DNA of 64,000 bases from assembly GCF_902832885.1 (NCBI RefSeq), contig NZ_CADFDK010000002.1, positions 620,001 to 684,000 on the forward strand, read 5' to 3'. Both the position numbers and the translations under genes were made by a program. A model generated the notes under the pieces. That model saw only the letters and a program-made list of their open reading frames with translations, searched no databases and was not told the origin of the DNA. Positions 45,424 to 55,244 of this stretch are shown here, one piece after another (position 1 is the stretch's first letter; every line of letters begins with the position of its first letter). Origin of the DNA: Burkholderia seminalis DSM 23518. GTDB taxonomy: Bacteria > Pseudomonadota > Gammaproteobacteria > Burkholderiales > Burkholderiaceae.

Positions 45424-46086
45424 ATGGAATCCACCGGACTGACGACGCTGACCATCAGCAGCCGCAATTACTCGTCGTGGTCGATGCGCGGCTGGCTGCT
45501 CGCGAAGCTGAGCGGCCTCGCGTTCGAGACGGTCAGTGTGCCGATCGATGCGGCGTCGCGCGCGGAACTGCTGTTGCTGTCGCCGTCGATCCTCGTGCCG
45601 TGCCTGACGCACGACGGCAGCAAGGTATGGGATACGCTCGCGATCGCCGAGTACCTGAACGAGATCCGGCCGCAGGCGCGGCTGCTGCCCGACGACCGGC
45701 ATGCGCGCGCGCATTGCCGCTCGATCTGCGGTGAGATGCATTCCGGCTTCAGCGCGTTGCGCTCCGCGCTGCCGATGAACCTGCGCGCGCATTTTCCCGG
45801 CTTCCGGATCTGGTCACGCGCGCAGCACGATATCGAGCGGATCGTCACGATCTGGCGCGAGTGCCTCGCCGCGTACGGGGGCCCCTGGCTGTTCGGCGCG
45901 CAGATCGGGATCGCCGATGCGATGTACGCGCCGGTCGTCACGCGCTTCCTGACCTACGACGTCAAGCTCGAGCCGGACATCGCCGAATACTGCATGCGCG
46001 TGCTCGCGCAGCCGTTCGTCGCGGAATGGATCGATGCGGCGAAGGCCGAGCATGAAGACATCGACGAACTCGACATGGAGTTCTGA
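45424..46086 (+). CDS. Glutathione S-transferase
   Basis: A 220-residue GST. The thioredoxin-like N-terminal domain begins TISSRNYSSWSMRGWLLAKLSG (in parts); S17-like serine in YSSWSMR is the GSH-activating candidate. The helical C-terminal domain has FGAQIGIADAMYAPVVTRF, the conserved N-capping box. Its substrate is unknown. GGGAGC precedes the ATG. Confidence 0.9.
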   Translation: MESTGLTTLTISSRNYSSWSMRGWLLAKLSGLAFETVSVPIDAASRAELLLLSPSILVPCLTHDGSKVWDTLAIAEYLNEIRPQARLLPDDRHARAHCRSICGEMHSGFSALRSALPMNLRAHFPGFRIWSRAQHDIERIVTIWRECLAAYGGPWLFGAQIGIADAMYAPVVTRFLTYDVKLEPDIAEYCMRVLAQPFVAEWIDAAKAEHEDIDELDMEF

Positions 46087-46322
46087 CGCACACGGCCGCC
46101 GTACGCTTTCAATTTCACTACACGCGCAAGCGGCGAAACGAACATTCGACGCGCTTGCGCCACTCGCAAACGTTTTACCTTGATTTCGGTCGGAAACGAG
46201 GACGAATTCCCTAAAGGATGTTGAGCCCAATGACGTAAACGAGTCACGGGGACGACTCGCGATCGCGCGCTTTCGACGGGCGACGCGCAGTCCGCAACAA
46301 CCAGCGCAGCAGGGGAATCGAC

Positions 46323-47573
46323 TTGAATCGTCAGCAATCGTGGACGCGTACGGCGGCGCCCGGAGAAATCATTTATTCCGAGGGCTTCGCCGGCGAGCCC
46401 GTCATCTTCCTCATTACCGACGGCAAGGTCGAGCTGTCCACGCGCTGCGACGACAAGCGCGTGATCGTCGCGACGCTCGGCCGCGGCGAGTTCTTCGGCG
46501 AATCGGCGCTGCTCGCGGCCGAGCCGCGCGCGCATACCGCGAAGGCGCTGTCGTTCTGTCAGCTCACGGTCGTGCCGGCCGGCATGCTTGACGATGAAAT
46601 CGAGCGCGTGTCCGCGCTGCTGCGCCATATCGTGCGAACCATGATCCGCCGCGTGAAGCGCAAGGACGACCAGCTTGCGACTTACACGCATGCCGACTTC
46701 ATGCCGGGCGTGCTGTCGTATGCGCACGTGCTGTCGCTGATGGCGGGCGCCGACACGCGCGACGCGGGCGATACATGGGCGCGCCGGCCGATGCAGGCGC
46801 ATGCCGCCGAAGCTTCCGTGCCGCTCGCCGAGGTGATCCGCAAATGCCGCGCGATTGCCGGCCACTCGCGCCCGCACGTGCTCGCGATGCTGCGCCGCAT
46901 GGAGAAACTCAATCTCGTCACGATCGAAGCCGCGCAATCCGACGGTGCCGGCGGTGCCGTCGACTACGCGGCTTCGTCGGACGCGCGTCAGGTCGTCACG
47001 TTCGACGCCGCGCGCATCATCGATCGCGCGCAGCAGGTCGCCGATCACGATCTCGACCTGTCGATCAACAGCGAACTCGAACTCATCGAACTGGCCGATC
47101 TCGAATCGCTGATCGGCGTCGACAAGACGCTGCTGCTCAACAAGCTGTCGAACGGCGAGATCGCCGACGAAGTGTTCGCGTTCCGCAAATCGAAGGTGCT
47201 CAGTTACGTCGAGCAGAAGGGCGTTGCGTACTTCTCGCGGCGCAACGCGCGGCGCGGCGGCGACGTGCGCGCGCTGGAGGATCTCGTGTGGGTCGACCAG
47301 CGCACGTTGTTCGACGTGATCAGCGCGTTCGACACGTACGATCTCGCGAAGCTGATCGCGAACCTCGACGATCGCGCGGTGGCCGACAAGCTGTTTTCCG
47401 TGATGACCGAGGCGCGGCGCAACGAGGTGTCATGGGTGATGCGCCGCGAGATCAAGCTCGACCCGATCGAGGTCGAGGAAATCGAGCAGCGCGTGCTGGA
47501 TGCCGTGCGTGCGGCGAAGGCGCCTGCGGCGGGCGTGGCGCCGGTGGCGTCCACGTCGTCGTCGGATGCATGA
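46323..47573 (+). CDS. Cyclic-nucleotide-binding domain fused to a FliG-C-like domain
   Basis: A 416-residue protein starting at TTG with AGGGGA before it. Residues 10-105 are a cNMP-binding beta-barrel with the phosphate-binding cassette-like FFGESALLAAEPRAHTA at 57-73. Residues ~165-205 look like a Crp-type winged helix (IRKCRAIAGHSRPHVLAMLR). Residues ~315-400 match the FliG C-terminal domain: RALEDLVWVDQRTLFDVISA, DLAKLIANLDDRAVADKLFS, then EVEEIEQRVLDAVR. FliG-C normally contacts MotA to turn torque into rotation. The next genes encode MotA- and MotB-like proteins, so this seems a soluble adaptor whose stator contact may respond to a nucleotide. Confidence 0.8.
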   Translation: MNRQQSWTRTAAPGEIIYSEGFAGEPVIFLITDGKVELSTRCDDKRVIVATLGRGEFFGESALLAAEPRAHTAKALSFCQLTVVPAGMLDDEIERVSALLRHIVRTMIRRVKRKDDQLATYTHADFMPGVLSYAHVLSLMAGADTRDAGDTWARRPMQAHAAEASVPLAEVIRKCRAIAGHSRPHVLAMLRRMEKLNLVTIEAAQSDGAGGAVDYAASSDARQVVTFDAARIIDRAQQVADHDLDLSINSELELIELADLESLIGVDKTLLLNKLSNGEIADEVFAFRKSKVLSYVEQKGVAYFSRRNARRGGDVRALEDLVWVDQRTLFDVISAFDTYDLAKLIANLDDRAVADKLFSVMTEARRNEVSWVMRREIKLDPIEVEEIEQRVLDAVRAAKAPAAGVAPVASTSSSDA

Positions 47574-47586
47574 GACGGGGAGGCGT

Positions 47587-48351
47587 ATGGATCTGTTGAC
47601 CCTGGCCGGTGTGGTGCTCGGCGGCGCGGCGATCGTGTTCGGTTTCGCGCTGGAAGGCGGTCATTTCTCGATGCTGTTTCAGTTCGAGGCGCTCGTGATC
47701 GTGCTCGGCGGCACGCTCGGCGCGGTGATGATCCAGAACACGTGGGCACGCTTCTTCGATGCGGTGAAGCAGCTGCGGCTCGCGTTCGTGCGCGCGCGCG
47801 AGGTCGATCGCAAGAACCTGTCCGACCTGCTCGAATGGGGCGACCGCGCGAAGCTCGACGGGCTGCTCGCGTTCGAATCGATGGACGTAAGCGGCATTCA
47901 TCCGTTCGCGCGCCGCGGGCTGGAACTGCTGGCGAACGGCGTGTCGACCGCCGTGCTCGAGGATGCGTTGCAGCGCGAACTCGATGCGTACGAGCGCAGC
48001 CGCCTCGCCGCCGTGCGCGTGTGGCAGCAGGCCGGCGGCTATGCGCCGACGTTCGGCATTCTCGGCTCGGTGCTCGGGCTCGTGCAGGTGACGAGCCATA
48101 TTCTCGAACCCGCGCAGCTTGGGCCGGGCATCGCGGTGGCGTTCGTCGCGACGCTCTACGGGCTCGCGTTTGCAAACCTCGTGTTTCTGCCGCTGTACGG
48201 CAAGCTGCGCGCGCAGATCGACAGCGAGATGCGGTTCCGCAAGCTGTATCTCGACGGCTTGCTCGCGATTTCGCGCAGGGAGTCGCCGCACACTATCGAA
48301 ACGCGCCTGACCGGCGATGTGCGCGGGCGGGCGGCGGAATCGCTTGCTTGA
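47587..48351 (+). CDS. MotA/MotC-like flagellar stator protein
   Basis: A 254-residue protein with four helices: LLTLAGVVLGGAAIVFGFAL and the following EALVIVLGGTLGAVM form the N-terminal pair, then YAPTFGILGSVLGLVQV and AVAFVATLYGLAFANLVFLP. The proline of YAPTFGILG in TM3 and the cytoplasmic loop with charged residues are as in MotA. With the MotB-like partner downstream it should form a proton- or sodium-driven 5:2 motor. It begins 13 bp after the cNMP-FliG gene. Confidence 0.9.
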   Translation: MDLLTLAGVVLGGAAIVFGFALEGGHFSMLFQFEALVIVLGGTLGAVMIQNTWARFFDAVKQLRLAFVRAREVDRKNLSDLLEWGDRAKLDGLLAFESMDVSGIHPFARRGLELLANGVSTAVLEDALQRELDAYERSRLAAVRVWQQAGGYAPTFGILGSVLGLVQVTSHILEPAQLGPGIAVAFVATLYGLAFANLVFLPLYGKLRAQIDSEMRFRKLYLDGLLAISRRESPHTIETRLTGDVRGRAAESLA

Positions 48352-48408
48352 TGGATGTGTGCGCGTTCAGGTGCCAGCGCTATATGACGAACCGGGATTC
48401 TCGACCGC

Positions 48409-49080
48409 ATGACAGCTCGAACTGACGGCGCATCCGCGGCCGATCGCGACGATGACGAACTCGAAGGCGCGCAATCCGGACGCTGGCTGATTTCGTACGC
48501 GGATCTCATCACGACGCTGATGGTGCTGTTTCTCGCGCTGTATGTGCTGCAGCTCGCGAAATACAACGCGCTCGATGCGCGCTTCCAGACGCTAGCGCGG
48601 CAGGCCGGAAGCGCTGCCAGTGCTGCCGACACCGTGAAACCCGACCGTGCGCCACCGCCGTGGCTCGCGCTGCTCGATTCGTTGAAGTCGAATGGCCGGA
48701 TCTCGCTGGTGAAGGCGCCGCACGGCGTCGAGATCGGCATCGATGCGAAGATCCTGTTCAATGTCGGCGATGCGCGCCTGCTGCCCGATTCGTCGCCGGT
48801 GCTGAACCAGATCGCGCAGGCACTGAGCGCGCACGCAACCGGCGACATCCTCGTCGAAGGCCACACGGACAATGTGCCGATTGCCAACGCGAAATACGAA
48901 TCGAACTGGGAGCTATCGTCGGCGCGTGCGGGGAGTGTGGTGCGCTACCTGACGGAGCGCGGTGTGGCGCCGCATCGGCTGGCGGCGATCGGGCGGGGCG
49001 ATACGCAGCCGCTCGTTGTGGGGGACGACGCCGCATCAAGGGCAAGGAATCGGCGCGTCACGATTTTCGTTGCGTACTGA
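48409..49080 (+). CDS. MotB/MotD-like stator protein with OmpA domain
   Basis: A 223-residue protein. A single N-terminal helix holds the ion-binding aspartate D32 in [20 protein letters not shown] (in parts). The C-terminal OmpA/MotB domain has GHTDNVPI and [19 protein letters not shown] for peptidoglycan anchoring. It pairs with the MotA-like protein. The periplasmic linker is short. No clear ribosome site precedes the ATG. Confidence 0.9.
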   Translation: MTARTDGASAADRDDDELEGAQSGRWLISYADLITTLMVLFLALYVLQLAKYNALDARFQTLARQAGSAASAADTVKPDRAPPPWLALLDSLKSNGRISLVKAPHGVEIGIDAKILFNVGDARLLPDSSPVLNQIAQALSAHATGDILVEGHTDNVPIANAKYESNWELSSARAGSVVRYLTERGVAPHRLAAIGRGDTQPLVVGDDAASRARNRRVTIFVAY

Positions 49081-49232
49081 TCCGATCCTTGCGTATGGGT
49101 CGACGCTTATGTCCGCCCGTCATCAACATAACGAATCTCGCATGGTCGATATCTGAAATCAGCGATGCGATTCCGCGCGTGCATGCCGATAACCCAAACT
49201 GGCTCAGACCGAGCGGTTACCGAGGGTTCCCC

Positions 49233-51095
49233 ATGCACTTCTGGCGCAAGCTTTCCATTCAGAACAAGCTGATTCTCAGCATGACGAGTTGCCTGCTCGT
49301 GTTTGTCGCGATTTCGAGCGGGCTCAGCGTTCGTCTGATCGGCAACGCGGTGCGCGATCGCGTCGTCCGTGAAGAGTTGCCGACCGCCGTGAACGGCATT
49401 CGTGCCGACGTGCAGCGCCAGATGGCCGGCCCGATCGCCGCGTCGCGCATTCTCGCGCGCGATGCGTTCCTGCTGCAATGGGAAGCCGACGGCGAACCCG
49501 ACGCCGGCACGCGCAACTGGATCCAGCTCGCGAAGAACGTGAAGGACGAGCAGAAGGCCGCGTCCGTGCAGTGGGTGTCGGTGAAGAGCGGCAACTACTA
49601 CAACGAAGCCGGCCTGCAGCGGAAGGTGACCGACAAGGATCAGTGGCTGACGCGTTTCCTGTCGTCGGGCAAGGCATTTGACGTGAACATGGATCGCGAG
49701 GTGACCGTCGGCGGCTACATGATGTTCATCAACAGCCGCGTGGAACTCGACGGCGCGCCGATCGGCGCGGCGAGCATGAGCTTGTCCGTGGATGCGCTTG
49801 CGAAGGGCATCTCGGCCTACCGGATCGGCCAGACCGGGTTCGCGTATCTCGTGCGTCCCGACGGCGCGTTCATGATGCATCGCGATACGTCGCTGATCGA
49901 CGGCAAGCATTTCCTGAAGGATCAGCCAGGGCTGCCGGGCGATGCGTCGTCGACGCTGCTCGCCGGCAAACCGTACGCGTACCTCAGTTACGACGGCGAC
50001 GGCGGCGCGCGCTTCATCGCGACGTCGTTCATTCCGGAGCTGAATGCGTATGTGGTCGTCGAAGTACCGCAGGCTGAATTGCTCGGGCCGGTGACGCGCG
50101 CCATTCGCAGCGCGGCGCTGGTTGCGGCGGTGGTGGGCCTCGCGGTTGCGCTGCTGGTGATCTGGCTGGTGGGCCGTGCGATTGCCGCGCCGATTCGTCG
50201 GGCGGCGACGCTGCTGTCGGAGATCGCCAGTGGTCAGGGCGATTTGACGCGCCGGATGACGGTCGAGAGCCAGGACGAGATCGGGCAGTTGTCGGATGCG
50301 TTCAACCGGTTCGTGTCATCGCTGTCGACGCTCGTGCACCGGATTCGCGCGGCGTCGGCGTCGATTGCGACCGGGTCGGCGCAGATTGCTTCGGGGAATG
50401 CGGATCTGAGCGAGCGTACCGAAGGGCAGTCGAGCAACCTGGAGCGGACGGCTTCGTCGATGGAAGAGATCACGGCCGTGGTGCGCAACAACACCGAGAC
50501 GGCGACGACGGCCGCGAAGATGATCAACGGCGCATCGGATACGGCGGCGCGTGGCGGGCAGGTGGTGGGCGAGGTCGTGACGACGATGGAGCAGATCAGC
50601 AACGCGTCGCAGCGTATCTCCGAGATCATCGTGATGATCGACAGTATTTCGTTTCAGACGAATATTCTGGCGCTGAATGCCGCGGTGGAGGCGGCTCGGG
50701 CGGGGGAGCAGGGGCGCGGGTTTGCTGTTGTTGCTTCGGAGGTGCGGAATCTGGCGCAGCGCAGTGCGCAGGCGGCGAAGGAGATCAAGGCGCTGATCGA
50801 GCATAGCGCGGGGACGGTGAATACCGGGTCGCGGCTGGTGAGCGAGGCGGGGAAGGTGATGAGCGACGTTGTCTCGCAGGTTCAAGGCGTGAGCGCGATG
50901 ATGAGCGAGATTGCCGAGGCCAGCCTGGAGCAGAGCGCCGGGATCGATCAGATCGGGGATGCGGTGCAGTCGCTCGATGAGATGACGCAGCAGAATGCGG
51001 CTTTGGTCGAGGAAAGCGCGGCAGCGGCGGAGAGTTTGAAGCAGCAGGCGGCGGAATTGACCAAGTTGGTTTCGGCTTTTAAGGTGGATGCGTAA
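49233..51095 (+). CDS. Methyl-accepting chemotaxis protein with Cache sensor
   Basis: A 620-residue chemoreceptor. TM1 is [20 protein letters not shown], the periplasmic Cache domain spans ~40-280 ([20 protein letters not shown], then [14 protein letters not shown]), and TM2 is [23 protein letters not shown] follows. The cytoplasmic hairpin has the invariant [20 protein letters not shown] and [16 protein letters not shown]. It is co-directional with the stator genes 152 bp upstream. A strong terminator follows. Confidence 0.93.
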   Translation: MHFWRKLSIQNKLILSMTSCLLVFVAISSGLSVRLIGNAVRDRVVREELPTAVNGIRADVQRQMAGPIAASRILARDAFLLQWEADGEPDAGTRNWIQLAKNVKDEQKAASVQWVSVKSGNYYNEAGLQRKVTDKDQWLTRFLSSGKAFDVNMDREVTVGGYMMFINSRVELDGAPIGAASMSLSVDALAKGISAYRIGQTGFAYLVRPDGAFMMHRDTSLIDGKHFLKDQPGLPGDASSTLLAGKPYAYLSYDGDGGARFIATSFIPELNAYVVVEVPQAELLGPVTRAIRSAALVAAVVGLAVALLVIWLVGRAIAAPIRRAATLLSEIASGQGDLTRRMTVESQDEIGQLSDAFNRFVSSLSTLVHRIRAASASIATGSAQIASGNADLSERTEGQSSNLERTASSMEEITAVVRNNTETATTAAKMINGASDTAARGGQVVGEVVTTMEQISNASQRISEIIVMIDSISFQTNILALNAAVEAARAGEQGRGFAVVASEVRNLAQRSAQAAKEIKALIEHSAGTVNTGSRLVSEAGKVMSDVVSQVQGVSAMMSEIAEASLEQSAGIDQIGDAVQSLDEMTQQNAALVEESAAAAESLKQQAAELTKLVSAFKVDA

Positions 51096-51126
51096 GGGGT
51101 GGTTTGGGGTTGGGACGTTTCTGAGG

Positions 51127-51157
51127 ACGGCTGCCGTGAGGCTGCGGCAGCCGTTTT
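51127..51157 (+). terminator. Rho-independent terminator after the MCP gene
   Basis: ACGGCTGCCG - TGAGGCTG - CGGCAGCCGT, followed by TTTG. It marks the end of core-like DNA before the lower-GC patch. Confidence 0.8.
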
Positions 51158-51593
51158 GCTTGTGGGTGCCGGATTTGTGGCGATTAGGGAAATGAAACGC
51201 ATTTCCAGATCGAAGGGCTGAGGTGGATGTGGTGGTGTTTGTCACTGTCATTGCTGCGATGGTGGCGAAAGTCGCCGCCGGATTCTTATCTTGAGTGACA
51301 TTGTTCAATAGGAAGCACAGTTTTGGTACCGGATTGTCGGACGCATTGTCTGCGTTCGGCTAATTGCGGTCGCTCGCCTTTCGGGCCGAGGCACAATTTG
51401 AACGTCCGCTTCATCCTGCGATTGGACCGATATGGGTCCGGCAACAAGCGCCATCGGTGACCGGCATAGCAGAGGAGATCATTGAGGCGCGGCGAGACCC
51501 CATCAAGCACGACAGGAAATAGGCGTAAAGCGTAGAATGAATATTGAATCATTGTTGCGCCGCACAATTGCGTCACTGTAGGGGGTGAATCCA
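51158..51593. other. Gene-free left part of the low-GC patch
   Basis: No gene is convincing. The GC drop begins here. No integrase, tRNA or direct repeat flanking site was seen. Confidence 0.5.
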
Positions 51594-53672
51594 ATGAAAA
51601 TTGAAGCTCTGAATATTCGAAACTTCCGTGGCATTCGATCTGCCGTCATCCGTGACCTCGGAAACATGGTGGTGATAGCCGGTCAAAACGGTTCCGGCAA
51701 GTCCTGTGTTTTAGATGCAATCCGGCTACTTAAATCGGTCTATGGTGGCTACCAGCAGAATGAGTGGCACCAATGGATGGGCGAATTTCAAATTAATTTC
51801 TCCAATCGAAATGATTTGGTGAATCTTCTGAATACGCCCGATGCTGAATTAAGAATCACCTGCGAATTCACCATTCACTCTGATGAGCGAGCCTACATCA
51901 CGGCGAATTGCGAGGACCTTGTGCGGCAGTCGATATGGCGATCCCGCTATCCCGAACTCTACGCGTGGTCGTCTTTCCGCGCTGTATCCTTGGCGGCTCA
52001 CCTGCGTGATCACGAACACGAAATAAGAGAGCAAACCGAGCTACAGGTCGCCGCATTGGTTGAAGAATTGAAAAGTGGTCGAATCATTGGTGAATTTGTT
52101 CTTCCCATTGGGCAACCTCCTCATGTGCGCCCAAGCAAGATATTGGAGATCATCTTCGGCACATTTCGGCCGAGTTTTCTTGGGGTAATCGATTATCACG
52201 GTCCTCATCGAATGTATGGCCGTGAAACTCTGCAGGGAATTAATCTAAATCTTGACGCTATAGAGCAACAAAAGAGCCAACATGCGCTATACAACTACAT
52301 AAACAAGTACGCCAACGTTAAATCGGAAATGGCCGCCTCATACATCAAAGAGGTTCTCGCCAACGAAGCGGGAAATAAGGCTGGAGAGGGGGAGTCTCTG
52401 TCAAATACGCTGAAGGAACTGTTCCGAACATTCTTTCCGGAAAAGGAGTTCCTAGGGCCTCAGCCTACCCCAGACGGTACCCTCGCTTTTCCAGTTCGAA
52501 CCGCAGACGGGGCGACACACGACCTCAACGAGTTAAGTGCAGGTGAAAAGGAGGTTCTCTACGGTTATTTGAGACTTCGAAACTCGGCACCTCGCTTCTC
52601 TGTGATTCTGCTTGATGAACCAGAGCTTCATTTGAATCCGCGTTTGATAAAGGGGCTACCTCATTTCTATCATCGACACTTAGGTTGCGCCCTCGATAAT
52701 CAGATATGGCTAATCACTCATTCGGATGCATTGCTTAGAGAAGCTGTTGGTCACGAAGGTTACTCGGTATTTCATATGCAAGGCGCCACTGTCGGCGGCG
52801 ACGAACAATTGACGCCCCTTCTTGCCAAGGAAGGCTTGGAGCGTGCGGTTATCGATCTGGTTGGAGATCTCGCTGCTTATAGGCCAAACGCAAAACTGGT
52901 TATATTTGAGGGAGAGAATTCTGAGTTTGACCAACGGATGACGAATTCACTCTTTCCTTTGTTTCAACAGGCTGTTAATACCATTTCCGCGGGAAGCAAG
53001 CAGCGCGTTCGTGGACTTCACGGAATTCTGGATGCCGCCCTTGAAAAGGGGCAAATTCCAATGAAGATTTTTTCCATTGTCGATTCTGATAATGCAGCGG
53101 AAGCTTCAGGTGCGTCGGCGCAAAGCTTTGCATGGGATGTTTACCACATTGAAAATTATCTCATTGAGGCTAAATTTATCTTAAAAGTCGTTAGGGATCT
53201 TGGCGTAAGCAAATTTCAATCAGAAGAGGATGTTTATGTCTGCCTACGCACCTGCGCACAGGACTCGTTGGCCGATCTTATTCGGCACCGAATGGCGTCG
53301 GAGATCAATAAGAGGCTCGTCGGTTCGATTGACCTTTCGACTGACCCGCGCAATACCGAGATTGCTCCGCTGTTGGAGGCCGCTATTGCGCGTTCCAAGG
53401 ATCGACTTTGCAAGATAGCTGCCGAGGACTGCACAGTCGACAAGTTATCTGTTATGGAGGCGAATCTCAAGTTAGAGTTTGAAAAAGCTCTTGCTGCGGA
53501 CACGTGGAGAAAGAAGTTTATGGGAAGGAGCGTGCTGCGGCGGTTTGCAGAGCAGTTGGACGGCGCCGCGAAGTACGAAACTCTGCGAAATCTCATAATT
53601 GCAAGCATGAGAGATGCTGGATTCCAGCCGCCAGGTATGCACGACGTCATCACGAAGATCCTTACTGCTTAG
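51594..53672 (+). CDS. AAA ATPase fused to DUF4435/TOPRIM-like domain (PARIS-like)
   Basis: A 692-residue protein. N-terminal AAA15/SMC-type ATPase: Walker A GQNGSGKS at 30-37, LNELSAGEKEVL signature, Walker B SVILLDEPELHLNP near 334-347, then IWLITHSDALL as the H-loop. The C-terminal region has a TOPRIM/DUF4435 pattern: KLVIFEGENSEFDQ near 433, FSIVDSDNAAE near 493, HIENYLIEAKF near 519. AAA15 plus DUF4435 is the AriA/AriB pair of the PARIS anti-phage system; fused forms are known. The start at 51594 has a strong GGGGGTGA. Low GC marks it as acquired. Confidence 0.8.
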   Translation: MKIEALNIRNFRGIRSAVIRDLGNMVVIAGQNGSGKSCVLDAIRLLKSVYGGYQQNEWHQWMGEFQINFSNRNDLVNLLNTPDAELRITCEFTIHSDERAYITANCEDLVRQSIWRSRYPELYAWSSFRAVSLAAHLRDHEHEIREQTELQVAALVEELKSGRIIGEFVLPIGQPPHVRPSKILEIIFGTFRPSFLGVIDYHGPHRMYGRETLQGINLNLDAIEQQKSQHALYNYINKYANVKSEMAASYIKEVLANEAGNKAGEGESLSNTLKELFRTFFPEKEFLGPQPTPDGTLAFPVRTADGATHDLNELSAGEKEVLYGYLRLRNSAPRFSVILLDEPELHLNPRLIKGLPHFYHRHLGCALDNQIWLITHSDALLREAVGHEGYSVFHMQGATVGGDEQLTPLLAKEGLERAVIDLVGDLAAYRPNAKLVIFEGENSEFDQRMTNSLFPLFQQAVNTISAGSKQRVRGLHGILDAALEKGQIPMKIFSIVDSDNAAEASGASAQSFAWDVYHIENYLIEAKFILKVVRDLGVSKFQSEEDVYVCLRTCAQDSLADLIRHRMASEINKRLVGSIDLSTDPRNTEIAPLLEAAIARSKDRLCKIAAEDCTVDKLSVMEANLKLEFEKALAADTWRKKFMGRSVLRRFAEQLDGAAKYETLRNLIIASMRDAGFQPPGMHDVITKILTA

Positions 53673-54003
53673 TTCGCGTCTTCACTTTGCCGTGCTTTTT
53701 CGTCTTTTGATATGGTTCGCTTCTAACGACAACAGGCCTCGGCAGGTAAATCAGCAAGAGCCGACACTGATGGGATTTGCATCCAATGGCCGAACTGGGT
53801 CGATCTGCGCCGGTCGCGCGTCACAGGGCGGCGGCCGGCCGCGTTCGACCATCGGCGGCCGCTCGAGGTCGTCGTCCAGTGTGGGTAGCAGACCCGTCTC
53901 AGCCATTCGGACATTGATTGTTAACGTCTGCTTTGCAGCGAAGAGCTGACTTAGGTCAGCGCTGTTGTTATCGTGTAATTGATCCTCCTGATTGGAATCG
54001 CCC
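53673..54003. other. 331-bp gap with a dyad
   Basis: GCTGAC-TTAG-GTCAGC at 53945-53960 is a 6-bp dyad, 44 bp before the Ntn-hydrolase-like gene. Open frames here lack good start sites or composition. Confidence 0.5.
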
Positions 54004-54852
54004 ATGACACTCGTAGTCGCTTGGACTAGAACGACCGGGACTGGTCGTGAACTGTGGATGCTGTCTGACAGCAGACTTAGCGGTGGAAAGCTCTGGGACT
54101 ATGGTCCCAAGATATTTGGTATTGGCCGGAGTGACGCTGTCATTGCGTTCGCTGGAGACACATCCTGGACGTACCCATTAATTGCCCAGATTTCCTCTTA
54201 CGTAGAATCGTTCGTCAACTTGCGGGATCGAGTTGTAGATGTGGCGGACCTCTGCGATCGGATCCTCCAGATGCTGAATGACTCACTCTCCTTCGTAACA
54301 GATCCCGCCAATCCTTCCATGGCAGTCCCGGAGTGCTCGTTTGTCTTTGCGGGCTATTCAGCGCGCAGGAAGGATTTCTTTGTGCGGCGGATTGAGTTCC
54401 AGTCAAAACGCAATGAGTTTGTATCGACTCACCCCAAGTCTTACGGCAGAGAGTCGATCGCGTACGTAGGAGACACGGAACCTGTCAAAGCGACCGTCCG
54501 GCGGATTTCCGAAATTCTCAAGCAAAGCAGGGTGAAACGCCCAAGACTCGATATGACACCGGCGGTGGCGTTCTTCGAAGTACTCTCATCCGAGAAGTTC
54601 AGAGATATCGGCGGAGCGCCTCAAGTCGCCAAAGTCTATGAGCACATGAATCTACAGCACTTTGGCGTCTACTGGCCTCCGAACGTTCCCAATGAAGAGC
54701 AGAAGATCTTTCTGCGGGGTCGCCGCCTAAAATCATATGAGGTGCTTGACCATCCATGGGTGTACGACCCAACTTTGACCAAGCTATGGTGGCATGACTT
54801 CTCTCCGGATCAACGTCGCAACGCTGAAGTCGCGAAGGCGGCCGGTCAGTAA
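54004..54852 (+). CDS. Proteasome-like (Ntn hydrolase) protein, candidate
   Basis: A 282-residue protein opening MTLVVAWTRTTGTGRELWML SDSRLSGG (in parts). After Met removal the N-terminus would be Thr, the nucleophile of proteasome beta/HslV/Anbu enzymes. The SDSRLS motif, DYGPKIFGIG and VIAFAGDTSWTYPLI resemble the beta-strand and Lys33/GDT region of the proteasomal fold. No propeptide is needed if the start at 54004 is used. The remaining C-terminal part is unlike HslV and longer. The family is not certain. Low GC and its place beside a defence-like ATPase suggest an accessory function. Confidence 0.65.
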   Translation: MTLVVAWTRTTGTGRELWMLSDSRLSGGKLWDYGPKIFGIGRSDAVIAFAGDTSWTYPLIAQISSYVESFVNLRDRVVDVADLCDRILQMLNDSLSFVTDPANPSMAVPECSFVFAGYSARRKDFFVRRIEFQSKRNEFVSTHPKSYGRESIAYVGDTEPVKATVRRISEILKQSRVKRPRLDMTPAVAFFEVLSSEKFRDIGGAPQVAKVYEHMNLQHFGVYWPPNVPNEEQKIFLRGRRLKSYEVLDHPWVYDPTLTKLWWHDFSPDQRRNAEVAKAAGQ

Positions 54853-55244
54853 CACCCGAGGCGACAGTCTAGGCGGCGACCATGGTGTGGGCGACCGACT
54901 ATGGTCCGTTGTGTGAGATCGCCACCGGCCGCTTTGGGGTGCCCCAGTTCGCGAAACCTCGATTCGACTGGCTGACCGCTTTGGAGAAGATCCTTTGACC
55001 GTAGTGGGTCGAAAGCAGCCGACCATGACTGCCCGCGTTCGAACCGTTCTGGTCCTTCGGCGCTATCAAGATTTAGGTATCCTTGATCCGCAAAGCGGGC
55101 GATCACGATTAGTGGGCCCGGGAATTCCCGGTAAGAAAGGGTGCCTCTTGCCCGAACGAGTCTTCGTCCCCACACTGCACGAGTGGTCGGCAACCTGCAC
55201 CCGACGAAGCGATTCATGGCGGGTGCGTCCTAACGCCACGGAAT
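54853..55244. other. Gene-free part of the low-GC patch
   Basis: The 392 bp have frames without convincing starts or conserved features. Sequence around 54990-55080 looks degenerate. No mobile-element end was identified. Confidence 0.5.

Noticed and set aside
54846-55217. Minus-strand 123-residue frame in the low-GC patch
   Set aside because: No start signal or recognisable pattern; composition does not look coding.
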